Positions 15,986 through 24,896 of a stretch of DNA of 64,000 bases are shown in pieces. Numbering within the stretch: position 1 is the stretch's first letter; each line of letters opens with the position of its first letter. The position numbers and the translations under genes are program-made. This stretch comes from Pseudarthrobacter albicanus. Lineage in GTDB: Bacteria > Actinomycetota > Actinomycetes > Actinomycetales > Micrococcaceae. The stretch covers positions 1 through 64,000 of the forward strand of contig NZ_JAGPOT010000004.1 in assembly GCF_018224015.1 (NCBI RefSeq), written 5' to 3'. The notes under the pieces are model-generated. The model was not told the DNA's origin. It did not search any database and saw nothing but the letters and a program-made list of their open reading frames with translations.

Positions 15986-16765
15986 CTACAGCCGGCGCTG
16001 CCGGAACGTCGGGAACGCCTCCCGCACCCGGGCCACCGTCTCGAGCGAGACATCCACCGCCCGGACACCAGGTTCGAGTCCGAGATCAACTTCAATGACC
16101 CCCATGGGATCAAGCAGGATGCTGCGGCCCACGGAAACCGGCGGTGCCTGGCATACCCCTGCCACGTACACGCTGTTTTCGATGGCGCGCGCAGCATTCA
16201 GCGCCAGCCACTGCTCGGTCTTGTGGGTTCCCGGCACCCAGGACGAGCAGACCAGCAGGACCTGGGCGCCGGCATCGGCCAGTGATCTGGCCAGCTCCGG
16301 GAACCGCAGGTCGTAGCAGGTCATCAGGCCGAAGCGCGCTCCCCCGGACTCGAACACCACCGGACTCGTGGACGGGCCGGGCCTGATGAACGTCGATTCC
16401 CCGAAGCCCTGCGCGTCGAAGAGGTGGATCTTCCGGTAGAAGGCCAGCTGGTTTCCCTCCGGCCCGAAAGCGACCAGGGTGTTGTAGGCCTTCCCCGGTT
16501 CCCCGGCCTCTTCCACCACGCCCGCCACCAGCGCGATGCGGTGACGGCGGGCGGTGCGGGCCAGTTCCTGGCAGATGGGACCGTCCAGCGGCTCGGCCAC
16601 CTCGGGGAACGAGGCGTCCACGGTCTTTTTCTCGTACGTGGAGTATTCCGGGAAGGCGACCAGCGAGGCGCCGTCGAGCGCGGCCGCAGCGGCGAACCGT
16701 TCGATCGCAGCAAGGTTGGCGTTGATGTCGGTGCCCGACGCCAGCTGCCCGAACGCTATCCTCAC
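15986..16765 (-). CDS. Carbon-nitrogen hydrolase (nitrilase superfamily)
   Basis: Protein of 259 aa. The Glu-Lys-Cys triad is present: Glu in LVAFPEYSTYE, Lys in FYRKIHLFDAQG, Cys in GLMTCYDLRFPEL. The second glutamate lies in WVPGTHKTEQWLALNAAR. Length and motifs fit omega-amidase / N-carbamoylputrescine amidase-like and general amidase branches. It is the last gene of a three-gene operon (second nitrilase, permease, this gene), 49 bp behind the permease. The substrate is probably an amide or nitrile taken up by the permease (inference). Confidence 0.88.
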   Translation of the reverse strand: MRIAFGQLASGTDINANLAAIERFAAAAALDGASLVAFPEYSTYEKKTVDASFPEVAEPLDGPICQELARTARRHRIALVAGVVEEAGEPGKAYNTLVAFGPEGNQLAFYRKIHLFDAQGFGESTFIRPGPSTSPVVFESGGARFGLMTCYDLRFPELARSLADAGAQVLLVCSSWVPGTHKTEQWLALNAARAIENSVYVAGVCQAPPVSVGRSILLDPMGVIEVDLGLEPGVRAVDVSLETVARVREAFPTFRQRRL

Positions 16766-16814
16766 GGTTTTTCCTTCCCTTTGGTCAGGCCGCGGCCCGG
16801 GTCAGGCGTCCAGC

Positions 16815-18167
16815 TCAGGCGGCCGCCTCAACCGTCGCCTTTTCCGTGGCCGCCATTTCCGGCGGTGCCGCTTTGAAACCGCGCGTGATCAGTGCCAGAA
16901 CCACTATGCCCAGCACCAGCCACGACAATCCCAGCGTAATGGCGTTGCTGTCCAGCTGTGAGAGCAGGTACGCGCAGACGATGGCTCCGATCACCGGGAC
17001 CACCACGTAGGACACGGGGTTCAGCTGGTTCCCGGCACGGCGCTGGCGCACGTAGTGGAACACCACCGAGGCGTTGACCAGGGTGAAGGCGGTGAAGGCA
17101 CCGAAGTTGATGAACGACGTGGAGGTGGCCACGTCCAGGAAGATCGCGATCAGGCCGACAATGCCGGTAAGGATCAGGTTCACCACCGGGGTGTGGAATT
17201 TCGCGCTGAGCCGGCCGAAGACCGCATTGGGGAGGACGGAGTCACGTCCCATGGCGTACAGCAGGCGCGAGGCGCTGGCCTGGGCTGCAAGGCCGGACGC
17301 GAACTGCGCCACCACCAGGCCGGCGAGGAAGACTGCCCCGAACAGCTGGCCGCCGATCTGCAGTGCGATGGAGCTGGCCGCGGAGGCCGAGTCCTCGAAT
17401 ACCCCGCCGGGGTGGACCAGCTGGGTCACGTAGGACACGGTCACGAAGATGCCGCCGCCGATCAGGGCGATGAGCATGATGGCGCGGGGCATGTTCTTGC
17501 GCGGATCGATGGTCTCCTCGGTCAGGGTGGTGACGGCGTCGAACCCGAGGAACGAGTACGCGGCGATGGCGGCCCCGGCGGAGATGGTGGCGAAGCTGGA
17601 GGTGTCGTTGAAGAACGGCTGGGTGCTGGCCAGGCCGCCGGCGCCCGTGGTGGACACCACGTTGCCGATGGACAGTGCCACGAAGAACACGATGACCAGC
17701 AGCTGGAACGCCATCAGCACATAGTTGGCCTTGTCCGCCACCTTGATGCCCAGGATGTTCAGCAGTGTGGTGATGAGGATGAAGCCCACGATCCAGACAC
17801 CGATGGGGATGCCGGGGAACTGGGCGCTCAGGTAGGAGCCGCCGATGAGCCAGATGACCATGGGCAGGAAGAGGTAGTCCAGCAGGATGGCCCAGCCCAC
17901 GAGGAACCCGACCCTGGGATCGATGGACCGGCGGACGTAGGTGTAGGCGGAACCGGCCACGGGGTAGGCGATGGCCATCCTGCCGTAGCTGTGGGCCGTG
18001 AACAGCATGGCGACGAGTGCCACCAGGTAGGCGGCCGGCGACGCCCCGCCGGTGGTTTCGGCGATGATGCCGAAGATCCCCAGGACGATCAGCGGGGTCA
18101 GGTACGCCAGGCCGAACAGGACCAGGGAGGGCAGTTTCAGCGTGCGGGTGAGGGTGGGAGTTGTCAC
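16815..18167 (-). CDS. APC-superfamily amino acid/polyamine permease
   Basis: Protein of 450 aa with about 12 hydrophobic helices. LVLFGLAYLTPLIVLGIFG and AYPVAGSAYTYVRRSIDPRV are the APC helix 1 and 2-3 motifs. FLGFDAVTTLTEETIDPRK is the conserved segment after helix 6. Close in pattern to PuuP-like putrescine/amine importers. It lies between two nitrilase-family genes (10 bp and 49 bp gaps), so it probably imports the amine, amide or amino acid they process. A hydrophilic Ala/Glu-rich tail follows the last helix. Confidence 0.9.
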   Translation of the reverse strand: MTTPTLTRTLKLPSLVLFGLAYLTPLIVLGIFGIIAETTGGASPAAYLVALVAMLFTAHSYGRMAIAYPVAGSAYTYVRRSIDPRVGFLVGWAILLDYLFLPMVIWLIGGSYLSAQFPGIPIGVWIVGFILITTLLNILGIKVADKANYVLMAFQLLVIVFFVALSIGNVVSTTGAGGLASTQPFFNDTSSFATISAGAAIAAYSFLGFDAVTTLTEETIDPRKNMPRAIMLIALIGGGIFVTVSYVTQLVHPGGVFEDSASAASSIALQIGGQLFGAVFLAGLVVAQFASGLAAQASASRLLYAMGRDSVLPNAVFGRLSAKFHTPVVNLILTGIVGLIAIFLDVATSTSFINFGAFTAFTLVNASVVFHYVRQRRAGNQLNPVSYVVVPVIGAIVCAYLLSQLDSNAITLGLSWLVLGIVVLALITRGFKAAPPEMAATEKATVEAAA

Positions 18168-18176
18168 GGTGGTTCC

Positions 18177-19055
18177 TTAGGCGTTGAAGGTCTGGGGAGC
18201 CCAGGTGGCCGGACTGATCCGGCCCTGGTAGACGGGCAGTTCGACGGCGTCCTCGCCGTCGCGGAACTGGGACCAGGGGCGGTTGAGGTTTTCGGTGCCG
18301 TGGGTTCTGACGTGCTCGACGGCGGCGAGGTCCAGTTCCGCCGTGAGCAGCACCGGGGCATCGTCGGCGGCCTCGGCGAGGGTGTTGCCCTCCGGGTCGA
18401 CGATGATGCTCAGTCCTTTGCCGGTGGGACCGGCGCAGTTGACGCTGACCACGAAGACCTGGTTCACGATGGCGTTGGCCTTGGCGAGCACCAGTTCCTG
18501 CCGGCGGTCCGGGGTGGTGGTCTTGACGACGTTGAGGATGACCTCGGCGCCCATCCAGGCGAGCTGGCGTGACACCTCCGGGAACCACGCGTCGTAGCAG
18601 ATGTTCAGGCCCACCCTGCCGACGCCGGCCAGGTCCACGGTGGTGAACCGGTCGCCGGGGTCGTAGGGCTCGAACGGGCGCCAGGGGAAGACCTTCCGGT
18701 AATAGCCGGCAAGCTCTCCCTCCGGGGACAGGACCAGCTGGGTGTTGAACAGCTGCCCTTCCGGGCCGCGCTCGCACACGCTGCCCGGGACCAGCCAGAT
18801 GCCCAGGTCGGCCGCAAGCTGCCGGAGCTCCTTGACCCGGGGACCCTCCAGCGGTTCGGCGGAGTCCTGGAGCACTTCGGTGCGCTGCTGGTCGGGGTCG
18901 GAATCCCCGAACAGGTGCAGCTCCGGAAAGACCACCAGCGTGCTGTGGGGCTGGACGGCGAGGGCGGCAGTGACCTCGTCCGCGAAAGCCGAGACGGGTT
19001 CGCCGATGAGCCGGGGCCGGGCCTGGGCAGCGATGAGGGGAAGGATGCGTTGCAT
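18177..19055 (-). CDS. Carbon-nitrogen hydrolase (nitrilase superfamily)
   Basis: Protein of 292 aa, started at the ATG at 19055 because GTGGAG 6 bp upstream is a good ribosome binding site; a GTG at 19067 is possible. Triad: Glu in LVVFPELHLFG, Lys in GYYRKVFPWRPFEPYDPG, Cys in GLNICYDAWFPEVSRQL. It is only distantly similar to the nitrilase at 15986, so the two likely act on different compounds or steps. First gene of the operon; a GntR-type operator lies between it and the divergent regulator. Confidence 0.88.
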   Translation of the reverse strand: MQRILPLIAAQARPRLIGEPVSAFADEVTAALAVQPHSTLVVFPELHLFGDSDPDQQRTEVLQDSAEPLEGPRVKELRQLAADLGIWLVPGSVCERGPEGQLFNTQLVLSPEGELAGYYRKVFPWRPFEPYDPGDRFTTVDLAGVGRVGLNICYDAWFPEVSRQLAWMGAEVILNVVKTTTPDRRQELVLAKANAIVNQVFVVSVNCAGPTGKGLSIIVDPEGNTLAEAADDAPVLLTAELDLAAVEHVRTHGTENLNRPWSQFRDGEDAVELPVYQGRISPATWAPQTFNA

Positions 19056-19090
19056 GGTGTTCTCCACGTTGGGGATGTGATCTGCACTAT

Positions 19091-19111
19091 ATTAGATCAG
19101 AATGATCCAAT
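19091..19111. promoter_or_regulatory. Probable GntR operator
   Basis: ATTAGATCA-GAA-TGATCCAAT is an inverted repeat (8 of 9 positions per arm) in the divergent promoter of the nitrilase operon and the GntR gene. Confidence 0.7.
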
Positions 19112-19149
19112 TATGGGAAGGGGCGGGGGTGGGCCGTAAAGTAGCGGTT

Positions 19150-19914
19150 ATGACCCGTCAGTTGGAGGACACCGCCGACCATTCGCCCATCGGCGCCGGC
19201 AGGCTGGCCGGAATCGACCGGCGGAGCGCCATCGATGCCGTCCGGCTGCGGATCGGCATGGCGATTTCGCTGGGGCTGCTGAAACCCGGCGAGCGCCTGC
19301 CCGGCCAGGAGGACGTGGCCCTGGGCCTGTCGGTCAGCCCGATCACCGCCCGCCGTGCGCTGGCGAGCCTGGCGGAACAGGGCGTGGTGGTCCGCCGCCG
19401 CGGCAGGGGCGGCGGAACGTTTGTCGCCGACGAGCCCCCGCGGAGCGTGCTGGCCGGACTCTCGGCATCACCGGCCGAGTCGCAGGCGGTGAACCGGCTC
19501 GTGGACCGGAGGCTGCTGTTCGAATGCGCTGTAACGCACTACGCGGCGCTCAATGCCACGGCTGAGCAGCTGGACGAGCTCGAGCGGCTGACCCGTGACA
19601 TGGCCGAATCCGCGGACTGGTCCGACTACCACCAGGCCGACGAGCAGTTCCATCAGCTGGTGGGCACCGCGTCGGGGCTGGGAACCGCGGTGGATGCGTA
19701 CCACGAGACGCTGGCAGAGCTCTATGCCTACTTCATCCCCTACCCGATCGAGCTGCTGCACAAATCAAACTGCGACCACGTCGCGCTGGTGGCAGCCCTG
19801 CGTGCCGGCGACGGCAACGAAGCCGTGGAGGTCTCCCGCAAACACGTGGACATCCTTCACCGGACAATGTTCATGGGCCTGACGGGCGGCGGAGCAAGCT
19901 CCACATCCGCTTGA
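19150..19914 (+). CDS. GntR-family regulator, FCD subfamily
   Basis: Protein of 254 aa from the ATG at 19150; the frame extends upstream to 19102, but that start lies inside the operator. Winged helix at about 20-90: AIDAVRLRIGMAISLGLLKP, LSVSPITARRALASLAEQGV and RGRGGGTFVADEP. The FCD ligand domain (about 110-240) has metal-ligand type residues in YHQADEQFHQLVGTASG and SNCDHVALVAALRAGDGNEA. It probably represses the divergent nitrilase-permease-nitrilase operon and is released by its substrate. Confidence 0.88.
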   Translation: MTRQLEDTADHSPIGAGRLAGIDRRSAIDAVRLRIGMAISLGLLKPGERLPGQEDVALGLSVSPITARRALASLAEQGVVVRRRGRGGGTFVADEPPRSVLAGLSASPAESQAVNRLVDRRLLFECAVTHYAALNATAEQLDELERLTRDMAESADWSDYHQADEQFHQLVGTASGLGTAVDAYHETLAELYAYFIPYPIELLHKSNCDHVALVAALRAGDGNEAVEVSRKHVDILHRTMFMGLTGGGASSTSA

Positions 19915-19987
19915 AGCACGACGGCGGCGCACATCTCGGGCGGCCGCCTCACCGGCGCCGTCACCCGGCTTGCGCACTCCTCCTCCG

Positions 19988-21496
19988 TCAGCGCTCCCCC
20001 GCCCTCCCGTGAGGTCCCGCGTGCGCCGCCCGCGCGGCCTCGTAGCTGCTATCGAACGGCAGCGTGTCCATGTCCAGCAGGGGGTTCTCGTCCTGCGTCG
20101 CCACCAGTTCGCGGGCCGCTTCTTCCGAGTCCACGCTGGGCATTGACCCGGGCAGGTGCCGCTGGGCGGACTCCGGCAGGAAGTAGATGGTGACTGCAGC
20201 AATTGCCGAGGTGGCCATCAGGTAGTAGGCCGGCATCATGTCGTTGCCTGTCGCCTGAATGAGTGCGGCAATGATGAACGGGCTAGTGCCACCGAAGATT
20301 GCAACGGCGAAATTGTAGGCGATGCCCATGGCTCCGTAGCGGTGGGCCGTTGGGAACAGCGCCGGCAGCGCCGACGCGAGATTGGCCACGTAGAACGTCA
20401 CCGGGAAGGCGACAAGGGCGAGACCAGTGATCGTGGCCGGGATGGTTCCGATCGAGATCAGAACGAACGCGGGGAACGACAGAACCACCGTACTGATGGC
20501 ACCGATCCACAGCACGGGGCGCCGCCCGATTTTGTCCGAGAGATGCCCGGTCAGCGGGATGCACAGGGACATGACCACCAGGACCGGGATGGTCAGGAGA
20601 GTCCCGTGGATCTCGTCGTATCCCTTGTTGCTGGAAAGGTACGTCGGCATGTAAGACGTGAGGGCGTAGCCCACCGTGTTGGCAGCCGCCACTAGGATCA
20701 TTGCGAGCACGATCCTGCGCCAGTAGGCCCTAAAAATCCCTGCAGGGCCCATGGCACCGAGCACCTCGCCTGTCTCTGGGTGCCGGGCTGATTCCTCTTC
20801 CGCTTCCAGGGTTGCCTGGAAGACGGGCGATTCCTCAATCTTCATCCGGAAGTAAATGGCGATGATGCCAAGCGGACCGGCAACCAGGAACGGGATGCGC
20901 CAGCCCCATGCCACCATTTGCTCCTGGCCCAGAGTCAACTGAAGCACGGAGACCAGACTCGCGCCTATCGCAAATCCCAGGTAGCTGCCCATGTCGAGGA
21001 AGCTGGCGAAGAAGCCGCGGCGGCGGTCCGGGGAATGCTCGCAAACGAACGTGGTGGCGCCCGCGTACTCGCCGCCGGTGGAAAAGCCCTGGACCAGCTT
21101 CGTGACCACCAGCAGCACCGCGGCCCAGATGCCCAGCACGGCGTAGCCCGGGAGCAGCCCGACGGCGAAGGTCGCTGCCGCCATCAGCATCAGGGTCATG
21201 GCCAGCACCTTCTGGCGGCCAATCTTGTCCCCCAGCCAGCCGAAGAAGATGCCGCCCAGGGGGCGGGCGATAAACGTGGCGCCGAAGGTTCCCAGCAGGA
21301 ACAGATTCTGCACCGCTTTGTCGGCCTCGGGCAGGAACACCGGGCCCATAGTGGTAATCAGATAGCCGAACACACCGACGTCGTACCACTCCATGGTGTT
21401 GCCGACGATGGTGCCGCCCAGCGCTTTCCTCAGCGTGGGATGGTGAACAACATTGACGTCCGAGACACGGAGGCGGCGGATTTTCGAGGGTTGCAT
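19988..21496 (-). CDS. MHS-family MFS transporter (proline/betaine or organic acid type)
   Basis: Protein of 502 aa with 12 predicted helices and the MHS signatures: GTIVGNTMEWYDVGVFGYL in helix 1, ATFIARPLGGIFFGWLGDK and IGRQKV between helices 2 and 3, and TKLVQGFSTGGEYAGATTF in helix 4-5. A hydrophilic C-terminal tail of about 50 aa follows. The ribosome binding site GGAGGAATGAAAA is good. MHS carriers import compatible solutes, dicarboxylates or aromatic acids with protons; the substrate is not evident. Convergent with the GntR gene, 73 bp apart. The 130 bp upstream hold its promoter region but no clear boxes were found. Confidence 0.9.
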   Translation of the reverse strand: MQPSKIRRLRVSDVNVVHHPTLRKALGGTIVGNTMEWYDVGVFGYLITTMGPVFLPEADKAVQNLFLLGTFGATFIARPLGGIFFGWLGDKIGRQKVLAMTLMLMAAATFAVGLLPGYAVLGIWAAVLLVVTKLVQGFSTGGEYAGATTFVCEHSPDRRRGFFASFLDMGSYLGFAIGASLVSVLQLTLGQEQMVAWGWRIPFLVAGPLGIIAIYFRMKIEESPVFQATLEAEEESARHPETGEVLGAMGPAGIFRAYWRRIVLAMILVAAANTVGYALTSYMPTYLSSNKGYDEIHGTLLTIPVLVVMSLCIPLTGHLSDKIGRRPVLWIGAISTVVLSFPAFVLISIGTIPATITGLALVAFPVTFYVANLASALPALFPTAHRYGAMGIAYNFAVAIFGGTSPFIIAALIQATGNDMMPAYYLMATSAIAAVTIYFLPESAQRHLPGSMPSVDSEEAARELVATQDENPLLDMDTLPFDSSYEAARAAHAGPHGRAGER

Positions 21497-21628
21497 TTTT
21501 CATTCCTCCACTGGAGGTCATGCGTCATCCCCAAATGGCGCCTTCTTTGGCGTTGGACTCGCGGCGCTCCGACCATTTTCGCACCGCTGCCCGGGCACAT
21601 CAATGAAATGCAATGCTTCTCCGGTTGA

Positions 21629-22324
21629 TTGTGGCAGCAAGACGGGCAGACCCTCCACGCGCTCGGGGCCCGCTTCGACATGACCCGGTACGGCGTCATG
21701 AAGCACCTCAAGCAGCTGGAGGAAGCCGGCCTGGTGGTCACCCGCCGTCGGGGCCGCGAGAAACTCCACTTCCTCAATCCGGTGCCCATCCGCCTGATCC
21801 ACGACCGCTGGGTCAGCAAATATGCAGAACCATGGGCCGCTGCCCTCAGCGACCTCAAAACCCGATTGGAAAGTCCCATGGAAAAGATCTTCGAAATCTA
21901 TATCAAGACCACCCTGGAGCGGCTCTGGGAGGCCATCACGGACAGCGGGATCCGCAGCAAGTACCAGTTCGGCATGAACATCAGCTCGGACTGGACGCCC
22001 GGATCCCGGTTCGAGATGGCACCGAATGGCGGCGACGTCCTGGGCGAGGGCGAAAACATCGAGGTGGACCCGCCCCGGAAGCTCGTCCAGACTATGCGCG
22101 CTCTCTGGGGAGAGGACGTCAAGGCCGAAGGCACGTCGCGGATCACGTGGGAGATCGAGCCTGTGGGCGACGATTCCTGCCACCTCACCGTCACGCACGA
22201 CCAGCTCCGCGAAGGCGCCAACGAACAGCTCTACGGCGGCTGGCCAATGATCCTCTCCGGCCTCAAGACCTGGCTGGAAACCGGCCAGCTCCTCACGACG
22301 CCCGGCTCCCTCATGTACACCTAA
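21629..22324 (+). pseudogene. ArsR-SRPBCC gene, 5'-truncated copy
   Basis: From DGQTLHALGARFDMTRYGVM onward the frame matches the intact copy at 6957-7712 (roughly 85-90% identical), through PMEKIFEIYIKTTLERLWEA to WLETGQLLTTPGSLMYT. The first 22 residues, which form the first ArsR helices, the start codon and the promoter/operator are missing; the open frame starts with an accidental GTG at 21629. The SRPBCC half is complete, so a partly folded product is conceivable, but DNA binding should be lost. Confidence 0.75.
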
Positions 22325-22436
22325 GGCAAAAGGCACCGCGAAACCGGTCGCCGCCGTCGTGCTCCCCTGCCAAAGCCTCCTGCCCTCTGGTCCACTTCCT
22401 CTGCTGTCCACCGGGTGCCATGGGCCGCCCGATGGA

Positions 22437-22712
22437 GAGCCTTTCCACCTCTCCGGCGAGTTCCTGGAGATCGACCCGCCGTGGCGCCTTGTCTCCACAT
22501 TCGCCTGGGAGGAACCCACTGCCGATGACCGCGAAACTGTCGTCGATCTCTCGCTCGGGAGGACAGGCAATGCCACCCGCCTTGTGCTCTCGCAGGTACC
22601 GTTCCTCACCGACGAACGGCTTGAACTGCACAGCGGCGGCTGGACTGAGTCGTTTGAGACCCGCATACGGGGCGCCGGAATTTTAGTGCCAAGGTACACG
22701 CGGCACGGGTGA
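22437..22712 (+). pseudogene. C-terminal fragment of a second SRPBCC protein
   Basis: Reads FHLSGEFLEIDPPWRLVSTF and RLVLSQVPFLTDERLELHSG, then GGWTESFE: the second half of an AHSA1-type SRPBCC domain. The N-terminal half is absent, and the end (RIRGAGILVPRYTRHG) is no longer family-like. Confidence 0.65.
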
Positions 22713-22767
22713 ACATCGCACCGAGGTTTGGACGACGGTCAAGCGTCCGTACTACCGTCCGACAAAT

Positions 22768-22920
22768 TCAAAACCGTATCGAGGAGGCGGGAAACCGCTC
22801 TTCAATCTCTGGCCGCAATGAGATGAAACAGCGGGTGCCTTCCGGACGGCTGTAGACGAGGCCAGCTTCACGAAGGGTCTTCATGTGGTGGCTCAGCGTC
22901 GACTGGGCAATCAGGAGCCC
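22768..22920 (-). pseudogene. ArsR regulator, C-terminal fragment
   Basis: AQSTLSHHMKTLREAGLVYS and RPEGTRCFISLRPE are the recognition helix and wing of an ArsR protein. The N-terminal half is missing. Upstream it abuts a plus-strand SDR start, so an original divergent pair has lost its centre. Confidence 0.7.
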
Positions 22921-22924
22921 ACTC

Positions 22925-23011
22925 ATGACCAGCTGGACCCTAGCAGGACACAGGGTGATCGTGACCGGCGGAACCAAAGGAATCGGTGCCGCGTTCGCCG
23001 ACAGGTTCGGG
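22925..23011 (+). pseudogene. Short-chain dehydrogenase, N-terminal fragment
   Basis: MTSWTLAGHRVIVTGGTKGI then GAAFADRFG: the first strand and the TGGxxGIG dinucleotide loop of an SDR. It ends after 29 codons where the opposite-strand hydrolase begins. Confidence 0.7.
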
Positions 23012-23014
23012 CAT

Positions 23015-23872
23015 CTACTTCGCCCAGCCCACCTTCCGGAGCCAGCCCGTCAGGATGGGCAGAACTGTGGAACTGTGCATCGCGCTCATGTGGTCGAGGC
23101 CGGGGAGTATTTGGACGTCCCATCCGGCCTCGATGAGCGCTCCCTTGTGCGTCGCCAAGGGCTCACCGATCCTCACCTGAACGTCGCCCCATTTCGGCCC
23201 GTAATCGATCCGGTCGTCCGCACCGGCGAAGGCGAGCCGTGGCAAGTCACGCGGGACCGCGGCGGCAAAGTCGTCGAAACCTTGGAGGGCCTCGTACAGG
23301 GTTACGAATTGGCGGGTTTGTGCCTCGGTCGTTTGAATGGTGGCGGAATCCCAGTCGCCGGGCTCGACTTCTACGGCCGGTGATGCAGCCTGGTCGGGTG
23401 ACTGGGACGCCGAATGCGCTGCCCGGGTGACGGCCAACATGCTCTTGTACGGTCCATCGAGGGGCGGGAATCCGCCCATGGCCAGCGCCCGGAGACGATC
23501 GGTGCGGATTGCGAGCTGCAGGCCGCTGAGCGCCAGCCAGGAGTAGCCGTAGTAGGCGAAGACCTCAGCACCAGCTGCGTCGGCTATGGCCAGGAGATCA
23601 GCCGCGACATTCCCCGGGGTGAGGGTGTCCGGTGCCGGATGGGCCATCCGGTGTCCTTCGTAGTCGGCCGCGATCACCCGGTTCGATCCGGCAAGCCCAT
23701 TGACCAGGTTGGGCCCCAGATCAGGGTCGGCGCCCCACAGGCGCATCGTCTCGGCTTCCGCCGGTGTGCGGGGGGCGAGATTGGCGGGCACCAACAGCGC
23801 GGGTCCGTCCCCCTGAATGGCGACATGTATGGTGGTGCCGTCGTGCAAAACGGCCTCGGCGGTATCAGCCAC
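23015..23872 (-). CDS. Alpha/beta hydrolase
   Basis: Protein of 285 aa starting MADTAEAVLHDGTTIHVAIQ. The nucleophile elbow is FAYYGYSWLALSG (Gly-Tyr-Ser-Trp), and GLDHMSAMHSSTVLPILTGW carries the catalytic histidine. The acid is probably the aspartate in LAFAGADDRIDYGP. The frame is complete and uninterrupted although both neighbours are fragments. The substrate is unknown; the family includes esterases, lactonases and haloperoxidase-like enzymes. Confidence 0.8.
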   Translation of the reverse strand: MADTAEAVLHDGTTIHVAIQGDGPALLVPANLAPRTPAEAETMRLWGADPDLGPNLVNGLAGSNRVIAADYEGHRMAHPAPDTLTPGNVAADLLAIADAAGAEVFAYYGYSWLALSGLQLAIRTDRLRALAMGGFPPLDGPYKSMLAVTRAAHSASQSPDQAASPAVEVEPGDWDSATIQTTEAQTRQFVTLYEALQGFDDFAAAVPRDLPRLAFAGADDRIDYGPKWGDVQVRIGEPLATHKGALIEAGWDVQILPGLDHMSAMHSSTVLPILTGWLRKVGWAK

Positions 23873-23928
23873 GGCTTTACCCTTCGATTTGAGTGCAACT
23901 TCGACACGTTAGAGCATGTCACTGGTCG

Positions 23929-23998
23929 CCGCCTGCGCACGCTCATGGAGGAGCCCGGCCTGAAGCTGCCAAAAGCTCAGGACCTGAAGAAGTAAGCA
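23929..23998 (+). pseudogene. C-terminal remnant of a glycerophosphodiester phosphodiesterase
   Basis: RRLRTLMEEPGLKLPKAQDL then KK and a stop. The intact enzyme at 53086-54180 has TRLRTLMEERGLKLPKAYEP at the same place. Only the last 23 codons remain. Confidence 0.6.
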
Positions 23999-24125
23999 GC
24001 CGCCCCGCGGGAGGGACTTCTTCGTGGCTGTCGCGATGGGAGACCAGCCCGTCAGGCTGCCGGCCGGATCCGTGCTCATCAGCGCCATACCGCAGCGCCG
24101 CGGCGAATGGCCCAGTGCGAGGCGC

Positions 24126-24406
24126 GACTCGGGGATGGCTCCGATCTGCCGCATAAGACTCATCGTGTCGGAGACGCCCCAGTGTTCAGCGACCTTGCCG
24201 AATTCGACGCTTCGGCCGGTTGGCGCTATACCCAGCCTCGGAATGAATTGACGTAGAACACTACGCTTTCCCTGCCGGCGGTTGTCCGGGAAGGGCCTCC
24301 CCGTGATCGATAAAATCATCCGTCACCAACTCATTGACGAGAGCGACATTTCCACCCTCAAAACCTCGGTTAAAAAACGCTGGCTCAGTTCAGCGCCGCC
24401 AGCCAT
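24126..24406 (-). pseudogene. SnoaL-like ester cyclase, frameshifted and internally deleted
   Basis: MAGGAELSQRFL in the first frame continues as GFEGGNVALVNELVTDDFID and HGEALPGQPPAGK in a second frame. It then reads SVLRQFIPRLGIA joined directly to PTGRSVEFGKVAEHWGVSD and TMSLMRQIGAIPE in the first frame. Full-length relatives carry about 40 more residues between RLGIA and PTGR and about 10 after FG. So there are two frame changes and two deletions within 280 bp. The stretches 24001-24125 and 24407-24540 show no gene. Confidence 0.65.
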
Positions 24407-24540
24407 TACCGACTCCTTTGTGGTTTGAAGCATGGAAGGCCATCTTCCCACTCCCGCCGCACCGCACAGCACCGCATCTGGAATTTTGCCGTTATCAGGG
24501 TCTCCTGGGCACACAATCCGGCCCGTATATTGCCCGTGTC

Positions 24541-24859
24541 AGGCCTGACCTCCGGATGCCGGGAAGCGCATGCCCTGGTAGCGGACCTGGTTGGTCGCGT
24601 AGTTGAACATGGTGCGGACCTTGACCACCTTGAGCGTGTCCGGCTGCTCCGCCCGGACCTGGCGCGGGTCCACCAGAAACAGGGTGAGGCCATGGGTCTT
24701 GTACCCGTTCTTCGGGGTGGTCCGGGCGAGGACAAAGGCGAGGTCGGATTCCTCGATCCGGCTGGTCCAGCTCTTGTGCCCGGTGATCATGAAATCGTCC
24801 CCGTCGCGCACGGCTGCGGTCTCGATACTGGTGGTGTCCAAGCCGGCCGTTCCCCTCAA
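24541..24859 (-). pseudogene. Acyl-CoA dehydrogenase, middle-domain fragment
   Basis: LDTTSIETAAVRDGDDFMIT through THGLTLFLVDPRQVRAEQPD to TNQVRYQGMRFPAS is over 90% identical to residues about 45-145 of the frame at 7846-8745. Both ends are cut sharply. Confidence 0.8.
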
Positions 24860-24896
24860 GTCAATGGAGCAGGAGTCGGCCGCGCCGGTGGGCAGC

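Noticed and set aside
17055..18572. 505-codon open frame antisense to the permease and nitrilase
   Set aside because: Gly/His/Asp-rich shadow frame of high-GC coding DNA; the minus strand has clear APC and nitrilase motifs.
24040..24250. RLPAGSVLISAIPQ, which recalls the end of GH13 glycosidases
   Set aside because: Too short, no supporting motif, and the minus strand carries the SnoaL remnant.
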